Below, piece after piece: positions 25,311-33,701 of a stretch of 64,000 nucleotides of DNA (position 1 is the first letter of the stretch; each line of letters opens with the position of its first letter). The position numbers were made by a program, and so were the translations under genes. The notes under the pieces are model-generated. The model worked only from the letters and a program-made list of their open reading frames with translations. It did not search any database and was not told the origin of the DNA. Source of the DNA: an uncultured Salinimicrobium sp. (GTDB lineage Bacteria; Bacteroidota; Bacteroidia; Flavobacteriales; Flavobacteriaceae); the NCBI GenBank assembly GCA_946887075.1, contig CAMPKA010000003.1:186001-250000 (forward strand), given 5' to 3'.

Positions 25311-26483
25311 TCAATCCCTTCTGTACTCTCTTGTCAGCTCAAAAACATGTTCCAGGATTGCCCTGTCCTGGTCCGAAAAAGGCAGACCCTTTCGCTCCAT
25401 AACCTTTTCGGCCACCTCGAAGGCTTTCTCGGTTTTGAAGGTCACCATTCCAGCACTTCCTCCCCAGCTAAAGCTCGGGATGAAATTCCGGGGAAAGCCG
25501 GATCCGAATATATTGGCACTCACCCCGACCACTGTTCCGGTATTGAACATGGTATTGATCCCGCTTTTACTGTGGTCTCCCATCATCAGCCCACAAAACT
25601 GAAGGCCGGTCCTGGCAAAGCCCCTGGTTTCATAATTCCACAACCTAACCTCCGCGTAATTGTTCTTGAGGTTCGAAGTGTTCGAGTCGGCACCCAGATT
25701 ACACCATTCCCCCACAACAGAATTCCCAAGATAGCCGTCGTGGCTTTTGTTGGAATACCCGAAAATGACACAATTCTGGATTTCACCCCCGGCCTTCGAG
25801 AAGGGTCCGACCGTGGTGGGACCATAGATCTTTGCCCCCATTTTCACGATGGCCCCTTCGCCCAGTGCAAATGGTCCACGTATGATACTCCCCTCCATAA
25901 CCTCAGCGCCTGAAGCGATGTAAACCGGGCCTTTATCAGCATTGATAATGGCATTTTCCACTACTGCTCCCTCTTCAATAAAGATGTGCTCTTCACCGCG
26001 AATCTGATTGGTCGAAGATATGCTGGCACCTTTCCTTTTCCGGGTGAGCAGTTCAAAATCCGCTTCGATGGCCACGCCGTTGAGATGGAAAATATCCCAT
26101 GTATTTCGGATCCTGAAAGGTTCCCCTTCCAGCGGAATTTTTTTAAGCTGATCAAAATTCACCACAGATCCCTCCGTGGAGAAAAAAGCCACTACCTCCT
26201 CTTTATCAAAAATGGCTTCGCCTTCCTTTAGGGAAAGAATCTGCTTGACCAGTTCCGGAGTGGGGCAAAAGGAAGCGTTGATCAATATATTTTCCTCCAG
26301 CTCTACAAGTGGCCATTTATCCGAGAGATAATCCTCGGTTACCGTGGAAGTAGTTGCGCCCAAATGCCGCTCCCATTTCTCACGTAAGGTGAGGATGCCA
26401 CACCGGATCTCCGCTACAGGTCGGGTGAACGTAAAGGGAAGCAGACTATTTCTCGAGTTCCCGTCAAATAACACGTAGTTCAT
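25311..26483 (-). CDS. GlmU-family protein with left-handed beta-helix domain
   Basis: Protein of 390 aa from ATG 26483. The N-terminal part (MNYVLFDGNSRNSLLPFTFTRPVAEIRCGILTLREKWE) resembles a degenerate nucleotidyltransferase domain found in the Bacteroidota GlmU-like family; it lacks the usual GxGxR pyrophosphorylase signature. The C-terminal part (about 185-350) shows hexapeptide repeats of a left-handed beta-helix (IFIEEGAVVENAIINADKGPVYIASGAEVMEGSIIRG, AIVKMGAKIYGPTTVG) ending in the acetyltransferase-like GSGFPRNFIPSFSWGG. Exact reaction unknown; sugar-nucleotide metabolism is likely. A longer frame to 26549 overlaps the hairpin at 26537 and was rejected. Confidence 0.85.
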   Translation of the reverse strand: MNYVLFDGNSRNSLLPFTFTRPVAEIRCGILTLREKWERHLGATTSTVTEDYLSDKWPLVELEENILINASFCPTPELVKQILSLKEGEAIFDKEEVVAFFSTEGSVVNFDQLKKIPLEGEPFRIRNTWDIFHLNGVAIEADFELLTRKRKGASISSTNQIRGEEHIFIEEGAVVENAIINADKGPVYIASGAEVMEGSIIRGPFALGEGAIVKMGAKIYGPTTVGPFSKAGGEIQNCVIFGYSNKSHDGYLGNSVVGEWCNLGADSNTSNLKNNYAEVRLWNYETRGFARTGLQFCGLMMGDHSKSGINTMFNTGTVVGVSANIFGSGFPRNFIPSFSWGGSAGMVTFKTEKAFEVAEKVMERKGLPFSDQDRAILEHVFELTREYRRD

Positions 26484-26536
26484 CGAATGTATTTTTGTAA
26501 AGGTACAAAGCTCGGGAAGAAATTGTTGGAAACGGA

Positions 26537-26560
26537 AAGGCCTTCCCAAAGGAAGGCCTT
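26537..26560 (-). terminator. Hairpin (likely terminator) downstream of rpmE2
   Basis: Perfect 10-bp stem AAGGCCTTCC / GGAAGGCCTT with a 4-nt loop, 23 bp after the rpmE2 stop. The T-tract on the minus side is weak (TTCCGTTTCC). Nearly the same stem is found after the acyl-CoA dehydrogenase gene at 51879-51900. Confidence 0.6.
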
Positions 26561-26583
26561 ATCAACATCTATTTCTTCGCGAA

Positions 26584-26835
26584 TTACTTCTTGAATTTCG
26601 CGTATTTGTTCTTGAATTTATCGATACGCCCCGCAGTGTCTAATAGCTTCGCTTTTCCGGTATAGAAAGGATGAGAAGTTCTGGAAATCTCCAGTTTTAC
26701 CAGAGGGTATTCCTCCCCATCAACCTCAATAGTTTCCTTTGTTCTCGCGGTAGACTTCGTGATAAAAACATCTTCATTCGACATGTCCTTAAAAGCTACA
26801 AGTCTGTAATTTTCCGGATGGATTCCCTGCTTCAT
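26584..26835 (-). CDS. rpmE2: 50S ribosomal protein L31 type B
   Basis: Ribosomal protein bL31, 83 aa, the zinc-free type B: begins [19 protein letters not shown] and has [24 protein letters not shown], without the CxxC pairs of the type A protein. In organisms with both forms the type B version is used under low zinc; whether a type A gene exists elsewhere is not visible here. It stands alone with a hairpin behind it. Confidence 0.97.
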   Translation of the reverse strand: MKQGIHPENYRLVAFKDMSNEDVFITKSTARTKETIEVDGEEYPLVKLEISRTSHPFYTGKAKLLDTAGRIDKFKNKYAKFKK

Positions 26836-26962
26836 CTCTTTTATTCTTTATTTTTCGAGGTGCAAATTTAATCAATTTTTGTAAAAGGACAAGACCCGTG
26901 ATAAAATTATACTCGGATTCTCAATATTTACGGAGCGTACAAAGAGAATATGCCCTGGGACG

Positions 26963-27053
26963 TGGGGCATTCCAAATCTGGAAGTCCGCTTTATCAGGAT
27001 TGACATTGTCGAGGAGGGCGCATGATAAGGTTACCTGGATACGGAATGCCCCA
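26963..27053. repeat. 91-bp fold-back (inverted-repeat) element
   Basis: Outer arms TGGGGCATTCC (26963-26973) and GGAATGCCCCA (27043-27053) are perfectly complementary over 11 bp. A second inner pair, CTTTATCA (26989-26996) with TGATAAGG (27023-27030, one G-U), is nested inside with 15- and 12-nt side segments and a 26-nt loop containing GACATTGTC. The nested symmetric layout suggests a structured RNA, a REP/MITE-like element or a long leader hairpin. No target-site duplication was evident. Confidence 0.65.
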
Positions 27054-27141
27054 GGGGATCAACCAAAATATCTCAACGTTCATTCTCCTCTTTTTAACCA
27101 AAGGTGGCAAGGTCCTTCTGCAAGGGTATGTAACGTTTTCC

Positions 27142-27149
27142 TATCTTTG
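27142..27149 (+). promoter_or_regulatory. -7 box (TAnnTTTG) before the DUF4199 operon
   Basis: TATCTTTG is an exact match, 37 nt before the ATG at 27187. The fold-back element lies about 90 bp further upstream, so it would be outside this transcript. Confidence 0.6.
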
Positions 27150-27186
27150 TTGACATATAAGGTTATCTAACCAATATAACCAAAAA

Positions 27187-27720
27187 ATGAAGAATTCACC
27201 TAAATCCATCGGCCTTTCCTACGGACTTTACCTTGGGATATTCCTGATCCTTCTCTCAACAGTTGCCTACGCCTTTAATCTGGCCTTGCTGACCAAGTGG
27301 TGGTACGGCATAATAGGCCTGGTCGTTCTTTTGACCATTTCAGTATTGGGTGTCCGCAAGGCCAAGAAGGAGATCTCAGGAGATTATTTTTCCTTCAAAA
27401 ACGCCTATACCACCTATTTCCTCATTGTCCTAATCGGGACGTTGATGGCCACCTTGTACAGCATCCTTCTCTTTGTAGTGATAGATCCCGAGGCGGCCGA
27501 GACCGTTACGGAACTGACCATGGAGGCAACGCGGAATATGATGGAAGGCTTCGGTGCTCCAGAAGCCAGTATTGATGAAGCCTTGGCCGGCATGGAGAAC
27601 AACAACCAGTTCACCGTAAAGAATCAATTAAAGAATTTCGCCATTGGACTGGGCTTTTATTTGGTAGTCGGTCTGATTGTCGCCTTGATATTTAGGGAAA
27701 AGGATCCCAATAAAATGTAA
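27187..27720 (+). CDS. DUF4199 membrane protein
   Basis: Membrane protein of 177 aa with four predicted helices (about 10-30, 36-52, 78-98 and 150-170) and a polar loop of about 45 residues between the third and fourth. The family DUF4199 is recognised from the layout, the KKEISGDYFSFKNAYTTYFLIVLIGTL segment and its usual place directly before a GT2 glycosyltransferase in Flavobacteria. Function unknown. The stop is 2 bp before the glycosyltransferase start, so the two are translationally linked. Confidence 0.85.
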   Translation: MKNSPKSIGLSYGLYLGIFLILLSTVAYAFNLALLTKWWYGIIGLVVLLTISVLGVRKAKKEISGDYFSFKNAYTTYFLIVLIGTLMATLYSILLFVVIDPEAAETVTELTMEATRNMMEGFGAPEASIDEALAGMENNNQFTVKNQLKNFAIGLGFYLVVGLIVALIFREKDPNKM

Positions 27721-27722
27721 GA

Positions 27723-28682
27723 ATGCAATTATCCATAGTTATCCCCCTGCTAAACGAGGAGGAATCTTTACAAGAGCTGTATGATTGGACCGCAGGAGTA
27801 CTGCGGTCCAATTCCTTTTCCTATGAGATCATCTTTATCGATGACGGAAGTACGGATAGCTCATGGAAGCTGATCAAAGAGTTGGCTGCGCAGGATCCTT
27901 TTGTCAGGGGGATCAGGTTCAATAGAAACTATGGCAAATCCCAGGCCCTTCATGTGGGTTTTGAAAAGGCTCAGGGCGATGTCATAATCACTATGGATGC
28001 GGATCTTCAGGATAATCCGGAGGAAATTCCCGAATTATATGCTCTGGTGATGCACCAGGGTTATGACCTTGTTTCGGGATGGAAGAAAAAACGCTTTGAT
28101 TCCATACTCAAGAAGAATCTGCCTTCGAGGTTGTTCAATGCAGCGGCACGAAAGACTTCAGGTCTTCAACTGCACGATTTTAATTGTGGCCTGAAAGCCT
28201 ACCGGAGAGCCGTGGTAAAGAACATCGACGTATACGGCGAAATGCACCGCTACATTCCGGTTTTGGCAAAAAACGCGGGATATTCCAGGATCACGGAGAA
28301 AACGGTGCAGCACCAAAAGAGAAAATACGGAAAAACAAAATTCGGTGCCGAGCGATTCCTCAATGGATTTCTGGACCTCATTACGATCTGGTTTTTAAGC
28401 AAGTTCGGAAAAAGGCCAATGCATCTATTCGGGGCCCTGGGAATCGTTATGTTCTTCCTGGGATTTATCTCTACCCTTTGGATCGGAGTTTCAAAGCTCT
28501 ACAAGCTCTATCACGGACTTCCCAGTATTCTCATCACAGACAATCCATGGTTTTACATCGCGCTGACCACCATGATCCTGGGAACCCTGTTGTTCCTCAC
28601 CGGGTTCCTTGGGGAACTCATCCTGCGCAGCAGCAGGGAGAAGGATCGGTACAGGATTAGCGAAACAACCGGGAGCTTTTGA
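27723..28682 (+). CDS. Family 2 glycosyltransferase (DPM1/ArnC-like)
   Basis: Membrane-associated GT2 of 319 aa. The catalytic domain (about 1-225) has VIPLLNEEESL, IIFIDDGSTDSSW and the DXD-containing MDADLQDNPEEIPEL; two C-terminal transmembrane helices (about 235-260 and 278-300) follow. This layout is that of polyprenyl-phosphate sugar transferases such as ArnC, GtrB and dolichol-phosphate mannose synthase-like enzymes, so it probably loads a sugar on undecaprenyl phosphate. It is 2 bp after the DUF4199 gene and followed by a phosphohexomutase and an MsbA-type exporter, which fits envelope glycan or lipid synthesis. Confidence 0.92.
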   Translation: MQLSIVIPLLNEEESLQELYDWTAGVLRSNSFSYEIIFIDDGSTDSSWKLIKELAAQDPFVRGIRFNRNYGKSQALHVGFEKAQGDVIITMDADLQDNPEEIPELYALVMHQGYDLVSGWKKKRFDSILKKNLPSRLFNAAARKTSGLQLHDFNCGLKAYRRAVVKNIDVYGEMHRYIPVLAKNAGYSRITEKTVQHQKRKYGKTKFGAERFLNGFLDLITIWFLSKFGKRPMHLFGALGIVMFFLGFISTLWIGVSKLYKLYHGLPSILITDNPWFYIALTTMILGTLLFLTGFLGELILRSSREKDRYRISETTGSF

Positions 28683-28703
28683 TTCCTTTAGGTGTTAAAT
28701 CAT

Positions 28704-28711
28704 TATTTTTG
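28704..28711 (+). promoter_or_regulatory. Promoter (-33 TTTG / -7 TATTTTTG) before the phosphohexomutase
   Basis: TATTTTTG at 28704-28711 matches TAnnTTTG; a TTTG at 28678-28681 lies 22 bp before it, within the spacing known for Flavobacterium promoters. The ATG at 28734 follows 22 nt later. Confidence 0.65.
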
Positions 28712-28733
28712 TTGGAAATTCAATACTTGACTC

Positions 28734-30458
28734 ATGAGTTATTATGATATAAAATCGCGGGCGGAGTCGTGGTTAAGAGAGCCTTTTGACCCTCAGACCC
28801 AGAAGGAAGTCAAAGCCTTACTTGAAGCAGATGCAGAGGAGCTTAAGGAAAGCTTCTATACCGACCTGGAATTCGGAACAGGAGGAATGCGCGGTATAAT
28901 GGGAGTCGGTACCAATAGAATCAACAGGTACACATTGGGAAAGAATACCCAGGGGCTGTCCAACTATCTCAAATCAGAATTTAAGAATGAGGAAATTAGA
29001 GTGGCAATAGCCTATGACTGTCGGAAAAACAGTAAGGAACTTGCAAGGGTGGTAGCTGAGGTATTTTCAGCCAATGATATCGAAGTCTTCTTGTTTTCGG
29101 AACTGCGTCCGACTCCCGAACTTTCATTCGCGGTTAAGCACCTGGACTGCCATTGCGGGATCGTGCTGACAGCCAGTCATAATCCTCCGGAATATAATGG
29201 ATACAAGGTGTATTGGCAGGACGGCGGGCAGCTCGTCCCTCCACAGGATAAGGAAATCGTTGAAGTGATCAACTCCCTGAAGTATCAGGATATCAAATTC
29301 CAAGCCTCCCAGGAAAGGATCCACTATATCGACCAGGAAGTGGATGATGCTTTTGCCGCTGCCTCAGTAGAAAACGGAAGCTTCGACGCTACACCAGAAA
29401 ACAGGGAAGCTCTCAAAATTGTGTTCACCTCCCTTCACGGCACCTCCATCACCATGGTCCCACGGGTCCTGGAACAGTCCGGTTTTACCAACCTGGAAAT
29501 CGTTGAGGAACAAAAAAATCCTGATGGCGACTTCCCTACAGTAACATCCCCTAACCCGGAAGAACCCGCGGCCCTGGAACTCGCCCTCGACCAGGCTGAA
29601 CGTTCCCATGCTGATATTGTTATAGGAACGGATCCGGACTGTGACCGATTGGGAGTTGCTGTCAGGGATGAACAGGGAGAGATGATATTGCTCAACGGAA
29701 ATCAGACCATGCTTGTTATGACGTGGTTTCTGCTTGAGCAGTGGAAAGAACAGGGAAGGATTTCCGGAAATGAGTTCGTTGGTTCCACTATTGTCTCCAC
29801 CCCTATGCTGAGGCTATTGGTCGAGGATTATGGCGTGCATTACAAAGAAGGACTTACTGGCTTCAAATGGATCGCCAAAATGATCAAGGATCATCCCCAA
29901 CTCCACTTCATCGGCGGTGGGGAAGAAAGCTTTGGCTACATGGTCGGCGATTTTGTCAGGGATAAGGACGCGGTCACCGCCACGCTTCTGGCCTGCGAAA
30001 TCGCAGCAAAATTAAAAGCAGAGGGAAAGACGATTTACCAAAAACTCCTTGAGCTTTACCAGAAGTATGGCTATTATAAAGAGGCCCTGGTTTCTATGGT
30101 GAAGAAAGGGATCGACGGAGCAGAGCAGATCAGCAATATGATGAAATCGCTCCGGGAAAATCCGCTATCGAGAGTGACAGGGGAACGCGTGGTACTGATT
30201 GAAGATTATAAGACTTCCAAATCCGTGCGCTACAGTGAAAAAGAAACCCAGGTTTCTGAGCTGGAAATCCCGAAAAGCAACGTGCTGATCTACTATACGG
30301 AAAACGGGACCAAAATTGCTGCCCGCCCCAGTGGAACGGAACCGAAAATCAAATTTTATATCAGTGTGAACGCTCCAGTGGAAGAGGATTTTGATGCGGT
30401 CGACAAAGTGCTGGATGAAAAAATCAAGACAATCAAAGCTGAGCTTAAACTCACCTGA
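28734..30458 (+). CDS. Phosphoglucomutase/phosphomannomutase family protein
   Basis: Alpha-D-phosphohexomutase of 574 aa, of the long Bacteroidota/PgcA-like type, interconverting hexose 1- and 6-phosphates. All four signature loops are present: active-site serine in LTASHNPPEYNGYKVYW (about 143-158), metal site GTDPDCDRLGVAV (about 301-313), sugar-binding GGGEESFGY (about 398-406) and phosphate-binding RPSGTEPKIKFY (about 531). It has its own promoter after the glycosyltransferase gene and is 11 bp before the ABC exporter, so hexose phosphate supply and export may be linked. Confidence 0.95.
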   Translation: MSYYDIKSRAESWLREPFDPQTQKEVKALLEADAEELKESFYTDLEFGTGGMRGIMGVGTNRINRYTLGKNTQGLSNYLKSEFKNEEIRVAIAYDCRKNSKELARVVAEVFSANDIEVFLFSELRPTPELSFAVKHLDCHCGIVLTASHNPPEYNGYKVYWQDGGQLVPPQDKEIVEVINSLKYQDIKFQASQERIHYIDQEVDDAFAAASVENGSFDATPENREALKIVFTSLHGTSITMVPRVLEQSGFTNLEIVEEQKNPDGDFPTVTSPNPEEPAALELALDQAERSHADIVIGTDPDCDRLGVAVRDEQGEMILLNGNQTMLVMTWFLLEQWKEQGRISGNEFVGSTIVSTPMLRLLVEDYGVHYKEGLTGFKWIAKMIKDHPQLHFIGGGEESFGYMVGDFVRDKDAVTATLLACEIAAKLKAEGKTIYQKLLELYQKYGYYKEALVSMVKKGIDGAEQISNMMKSLRENPLSRVTGERVVLIEDYKTSKSVRYSEKETQVSELEIPKSNVLIYYTENGTKIAARPSGTEPKIKFYISVNAPVEEDFDAVDKVLDEKIKTIKAELKLT

Positions 30459-30469
30459 ACCCTTATTGA

Positions 30470-32320
30470 ATGAACTACTTCAGGAAGATTCTGCGCTTCG
30501 CAACCCCCTATAAAAAGTTCGCGGTACTCAATATTGTCTGCAATATTTTTTATGCGCTCTTCAGTACGCTGTCTTTTCTGGCCCTGATTCCGGTGATCCG
30601 GATCCTTTTCAACGAAGAGATGAGGACAACTACCGCTCCGAGGTGGGAAGGGATCAAGGGAATCAAAGACTATGTCCTGGACTCCTTCAATTATCAGGTC
30701 ACCCAGCGGATAAACGAAGATGAGGTTTCCGCCCTGGTCTTTGTCTGCGGGATCGTGGTGCTGCTCTTCTTTATGAAGAATCTATTTGCTTACCTGGCAG
30801 CCTTCTTTATCACCTTTCTCAGAAACGGGGTTCTTCGTGATGTCCGCAATGCGATCTATGACAAGATTCTTTCTCTTCCCGTGGCGTATTTTACGGAAAA
30901 GAGAAAAGGGGATACGATTTCCAGGATAACTGCCGATGTCAATGAGGTTCAGACTTCCTTTCTGTCCATTCTCGAGTTGGTGGTAAGAGAACCCCTGATG
31001 ATCATCTTCACCATCGTTGTTATGTTGTTGATCAGTCCCAAGCTTACCTTGTTTGTTTTTGTTTTTTTACCGGTTTCCGGATTTGTCATCTCCGCTATAG
31101 GAAAAAAACTCAAGAGCAAATCGACACAGGCCCAGGAGGAAAACGGTTATTTCCTATCCCTGGTGGAAGAGACGCTCTCAAGCCTGAAAATAGTCAAGGG
31201 TTTCAATGCGGAAAACAGGTTTCGCAATAAATTCCGCTCCTCTACCTCTAGGCTCAAGAAAATCCTGGATAGCCTTATCAACAGACAGAACCTCGCCTCC
31301 CCGACCAGCGAATTCCTCGGAATTTTTGTCATCGTGATCATTCTCTGGTTCGGGGGAAATATGGTATTGGTAGAGGGTACTCTCGAAGGCGCCACTTTTA
31401 TCGCCTTCATGGGGCTTGCCTATAACATTCTTACTCCGGCCAAACAGATCAGCAAAGCATCCTACAGCGTCAAAAAAGGCAACGCTGCAGCCGAGCGCAT
31501 CTTCCAGATCCTGGAAACCACAACCTCAATTCCGGAAATACCTCAGGCTGTGGTCAAGGAAACTTTTGAACATTCCATTGTGCTTAAAAACATTTGTTTC
31601 GGATATGGACCGGAATATGTGTTGCGGGATTTCAGCGCTAGTGTTCCCAAAGGTTCGACAGTTGCCCTGGTCGGGCAGTCAGGAAGCGGGAAGTCAACCA
31701 TAGCCAACCTGGTAACCCGGTTCTACGATGTCGATAAGGGGAGTATCGAAATCGATGGTATCGATATCCGACACATGACCAAAAAATCCTTGCGAAACCT
31801 AATGGGATTGGTCACCCAGGACTCTATCCTTTTTAATGACAGTGTTCGGAATAACGTGGCTTTAGGAAAGGAAAATGCCACGGACGAAGAAATTATAGAA
31901 GCACTGAAGATCGCCAATGCCTGGGGATTTGTAGAAGACCTTCCGGCTGGGCTGGATACGAATATCGGGGACGCGGGTAACAGACTCAGCGGTGGGCAGA
32001 AACAGAGACTTTCAATCGCCCGGGCCGTACTTAAAAACCCTCCGATAATGATCCTGGACGAGGCAACTTCAGCCCTGGATACGGAAAGTGAGCGCCTGGT
32101 TCAGAATGCCCTGGAGAATATGATGAAGAACAGAACCTCTGTGGTCATTGCGCACCGGCTCTCCACGATTCAGAAGGCAGACCTCATTATCGTAATGCAT
32201 CGTGGGCAGATTGTCGAACAAGGAAAACACGAGGAATTGCTGGCCAGGAAAGGCGTCTATCAAAAATTGGTGGAAATGCAATCCTTCGGGGAGAATAACA
32301 ATACAGGAACTATTTCGTAA
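30470..32320 (+). CDS. ABC transporter, MsbA-like exporter (fused TMD-NBD)
   Basis: Homodimeric-type ABC exporter half, 616 aa. Six transmembrane helices in the first 340 residues with the YFTEKRKGDTISRITADVNEVQ coupling region, then an ATPase domain with Walker A VGQSGSGKST (about 401), Q-loop VTQDSILFNDSV, signature RLSGGQKQRLSIARA (about 504), Walker B IMILDEATSALD and H-loop AHRLSTI. Such proteins often flip lipid A core or other lipid-linked glycans. It is transcribed with the preceding mutase gene and is followed by a very clear terminator. Confidence 0.93.
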   Translation: MNYFRKILRFATPYKKFAVLNIVCNIFYALFSTLSFLALIPVIRILFNEEMRTTTAPRWEGIKGIKDYVLDSFNYQVTQRINEDEVSALVFVCGIVVLLFFMKNLFAYLAAFFITFLRNGVLRDVRNAIYDKILSLPVAYFTEKRKGDTISRITADVNEVQTSFLSILELVVREPLMIIFTIVVMLLISPKLTLFVFVFLPVSGFVISAIGKKLKSKSTQAQEENGYFLSLVEETLSSLKIVKGFNAENRFRNKFRSSTSRLKKILDSLINRQNLASPTSEFLGIFVIVIILWFGGNMVLVEGTLEGATFIAFMGLAYNILTPAKQISKASYSVKKGNAAAERIFQILETTTSIPEIPQAVVKETFEHSIVLKNICFGYGPEYVLRDFSASVPKGSTVALVGQSGSGKSTIANLVTRFYDVDKGSIEIDGIDIRHMTKKSLRNLMGLVTQDSILFNDSVRNNVALGKENATDEEIIEALKIANAWGFVEDLPAGLDTNIGDAGNRLSGGQKQRLSIARAVLKNPPIMILDEATSALDTESERLVQNALENMMKNRTSVVIAHRLSTIQKADLIIVMHRGQIVEQGKHEELLARKGVYQKLVEMQSFGENNNTGTIS

Positions 32321-32331
32321 AGGGGTATAAA

Positions 32332-32360
32332 AAAATGGATGAAGTAGGTTCATCCATTTT
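32332..32360 (+). terminator. Rho-independent terminator after the ABC exporter
   Basis: Perfect 12-bp stem AAAATGGATGAA / TTCATCCATTTT with a 5-nt loop, the T-rich end being part of the stem. It starts 11 bp after the exporter stop and closes the 27.2-32.3 kb gene group. Confidence 0.88.
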
Positions 32361-32477
32361 CTCTAATCCTCATCCCGCTTTTGGGGCCAGCGGAGAGAAG
32401 ATCTCCATTAAATTTGGAGCAAAAAAGATCACTTTTTCACGATGTGAAGATACTACAAAAATGATTACTACCAAACT

Positions 32478-32513
32478 TTTTGTGTATTTTATCTGAATTT
32501 TGTGTATTTCATC
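32478..32513 (+). repeat. Two 16-bp direct repeats upstream of the second ECF sigma gene
   Basis: TTTTGTGTATTTTATC at 32478-32493 and TTTTGTGTATTTCATC at 32498-32513 differ at one position and have a 20-bp period, i.e. about two helical turns. They lie 94 bp before the GTG start at 32607, which fits tandem binding sites for a regulator. Only two copies; not a CRISPR. Confidence 0.55.
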
Positions 32514-32606
32514 GATGTTCTTAAGCTTAGCGTGTCCTTCAAATATGAGAAATAGCTGAAAAGAAATCAACTATATTTACTTCCTGAAATCCAACAAAAA
32601 GCCTTT

Positions 32607-33152
32607 GTGAATACCTCTGAAGATAAGCTGATCACTGAACTTCAAGACCCGGAACAGCGAGAGGGAGCTTTCAGGGAACTTCTCAGCCTTTATAAGGAAC
32701 GACTTTACTGGCATATCAGAAATATCGTGAAGGACCATCATGACACGGACGATGTCCTGCAGAACACTTTTATTAAAGTTTACCGGAATATCGACGGGTT
32801 CAAACGGGAAAGCCGACTGTTTTCCTGGATGTACCGCATCGCTACCAATGAGGCGATCTCCTTTATCAACAACAAGGCACGGAAACTTCAGGTCAGTTCA
32901 GAGGAACTCCAGCAACAAATTATTGATAATCTGGAAAATGATGTTTATTTTGAAGGGGATGAAATCCGTATAAAACTTCTTAAGGCTGTTGCAGCACTAC
33001 CGGAAAAACAGCAACAGGTTTTTAACATGAAATATTTTCAGGAACTGAAGTATAAGGAAATTTCTGATATCTTAGGTACTTCGGAGGGAGCTCTAAAGGC
33101 TTCCTATCACATCGCAACAAAGAAAATAGAGGAATATTTGAAGAACAATTAA
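32607..33152 (+). CDS. ECF-type RNA polymerase sigma factor (second module)
   Basis: ECF sigma factor of 181 aa with a GTG start. Region 2: RLYWHIRNIVKDHHDTDDVLQNTFIKVYRNIDGFKRESRLFSWMYRIATNEAISFINN, with the DTDDVLQNTF core; region 4: LPEKQQQVFNMKYFQELKYKEISDILGTSEGALKASYHIATKKIEEYL. A near-consensus -7 box TATATTTA is at 32572-32579. It differs clearly from the first ECF factor in the window. The next two genes encode a membrane protein with a single helix and a small exported protein of the type called sensor of ECF sigma factor, so the three act together as a surface-signalling unit. Confidence 0.92.
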   Translation: MNTSEDKLITELQDPEQREGAFRELLSLYKERLYWHIRNIVKDHHDTDDVLQNTFIKVYRNIDGFKRESRLFSWMYRIATNEAISFINNKARKLQVSSEELQQQIIDNLENDVYFEGDEIRIKLLKAVAALPEKQQQVFNMKYFQELKYKEISDILGTSEGALKASYHIATKKIEEYLKNN

Positions 33153-33184
33153 ACCTTTCCAGGAAACTCGAGTCAAATAACCAA

Positions 33185-33700
33185 ATGAAAGAGAGGAGAT
33201 TACCATACATCAAAAAAACAGGATTTGTAGCTCCTGAAGGTTATTTTGAGGAATTCGAGAATCGAATACTTCAGAAAGCTGGGATTACCACTCCTGTGAT
33301 TCCTGAGAAACTCCCGTCTTCTTATGGGGTGCCAGCTGGTTATTTCGAAACATTTGATGCCCGACTCCTCGAGAAGCTCGAAAAAAAACAGAAGGTCGTA
33401 AGACTGCATCCCGGCAAAACCATATCTTATATTGCAGGAGTAGCTGCTGCATTACTCCTATTGATCTCGAGTATTGTCCTGAGCAAATCGCAGGAGCCCG
33501 GATTCGAAGATCTGGAAATCTCAGCCGTGGAAACCTATCTTTTTGAAACCCTGGATATGAACGAGGAGGGGGACCTCGAAGTGATGGAAGAGGAAAATTT
33601 TAGCTTTTCAACTCATGAATCCCAGATAGACAAAGAGGCGCTTCTCGAGTATCTCAATGAGCACGTGGAAGAACCTTCGATATTATTTTATTCCGATTGA
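33185..33700 (+). CDS. Anti-sigma-like single-pass membrane protein with N-terminal repeat
   Basis: Protein of 171 aa between an ECF sigma gene and a sensor gene. The cytoplasmic N-terminal part (1-80) contains two copies of a short repeat: GFVAPEGYFEEFENRILQK and YGVPAGYFETFDARLLEKL, each with P-x-GYFExF. One transmembrane helix (about 83-101, ISYIAGVAAALLLLISSIVL) follows, then an acidic extracytoplasmic tail (EDLEISAVETYLFETLDMNEEGD). Role as anti-sigma factor is inferred from topology and position. The stop is one base before the next start. Confidence 0.75.
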   Translation: MKERRLPYIKKTGFVAPEGYFEEFENRILQKAGITTPVIPEKLPSSYGVPAGYFETFDARLLEKLEKKQKVVRLHPGKTISYIAGVAAALLLLISSIVLSKSQEPGFEDLEISAVETYLFETLDMNEEGDLEVMEEENFSFSTHESQIDKEALLEYLNEHVEEPSILFYSD

Positions 33701-33701
33701 T

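Larger units (their letters stand above)
26836..27186. other. Intergenic region with fold-back element (351 bp)
   Basis: Between divergent rpmE2 and the DUF4199 gene. The only ORF here (26898-27170, plus) is dominated by an inverted repeat and has an unlikely composition. The region holds the fold-back element at 26963-27053 and an exact -7 box at 27142-27149. The rpmE2 promoter should lie near 26836-26890. Confidence 0.6.

Noticed and set aside
26898..27170. 90-codon ORF on the plus strand
   Set aside because: It spans the fold-back element at 26963-27053 and has no recognisable protein features; better explained as non-coding.
32478..32513. Possible CRISPR repeats
   Set aside because: Only two 16-bp copies with a 4-bp gap and no spacers or cas genes.
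32370..32570. 66-codon ORF on the minus strand before the second ECF sigma gene
   Set aside because: No known motif or neighbour support; it overlaps the direct repeats and an AT-rich promoter region.
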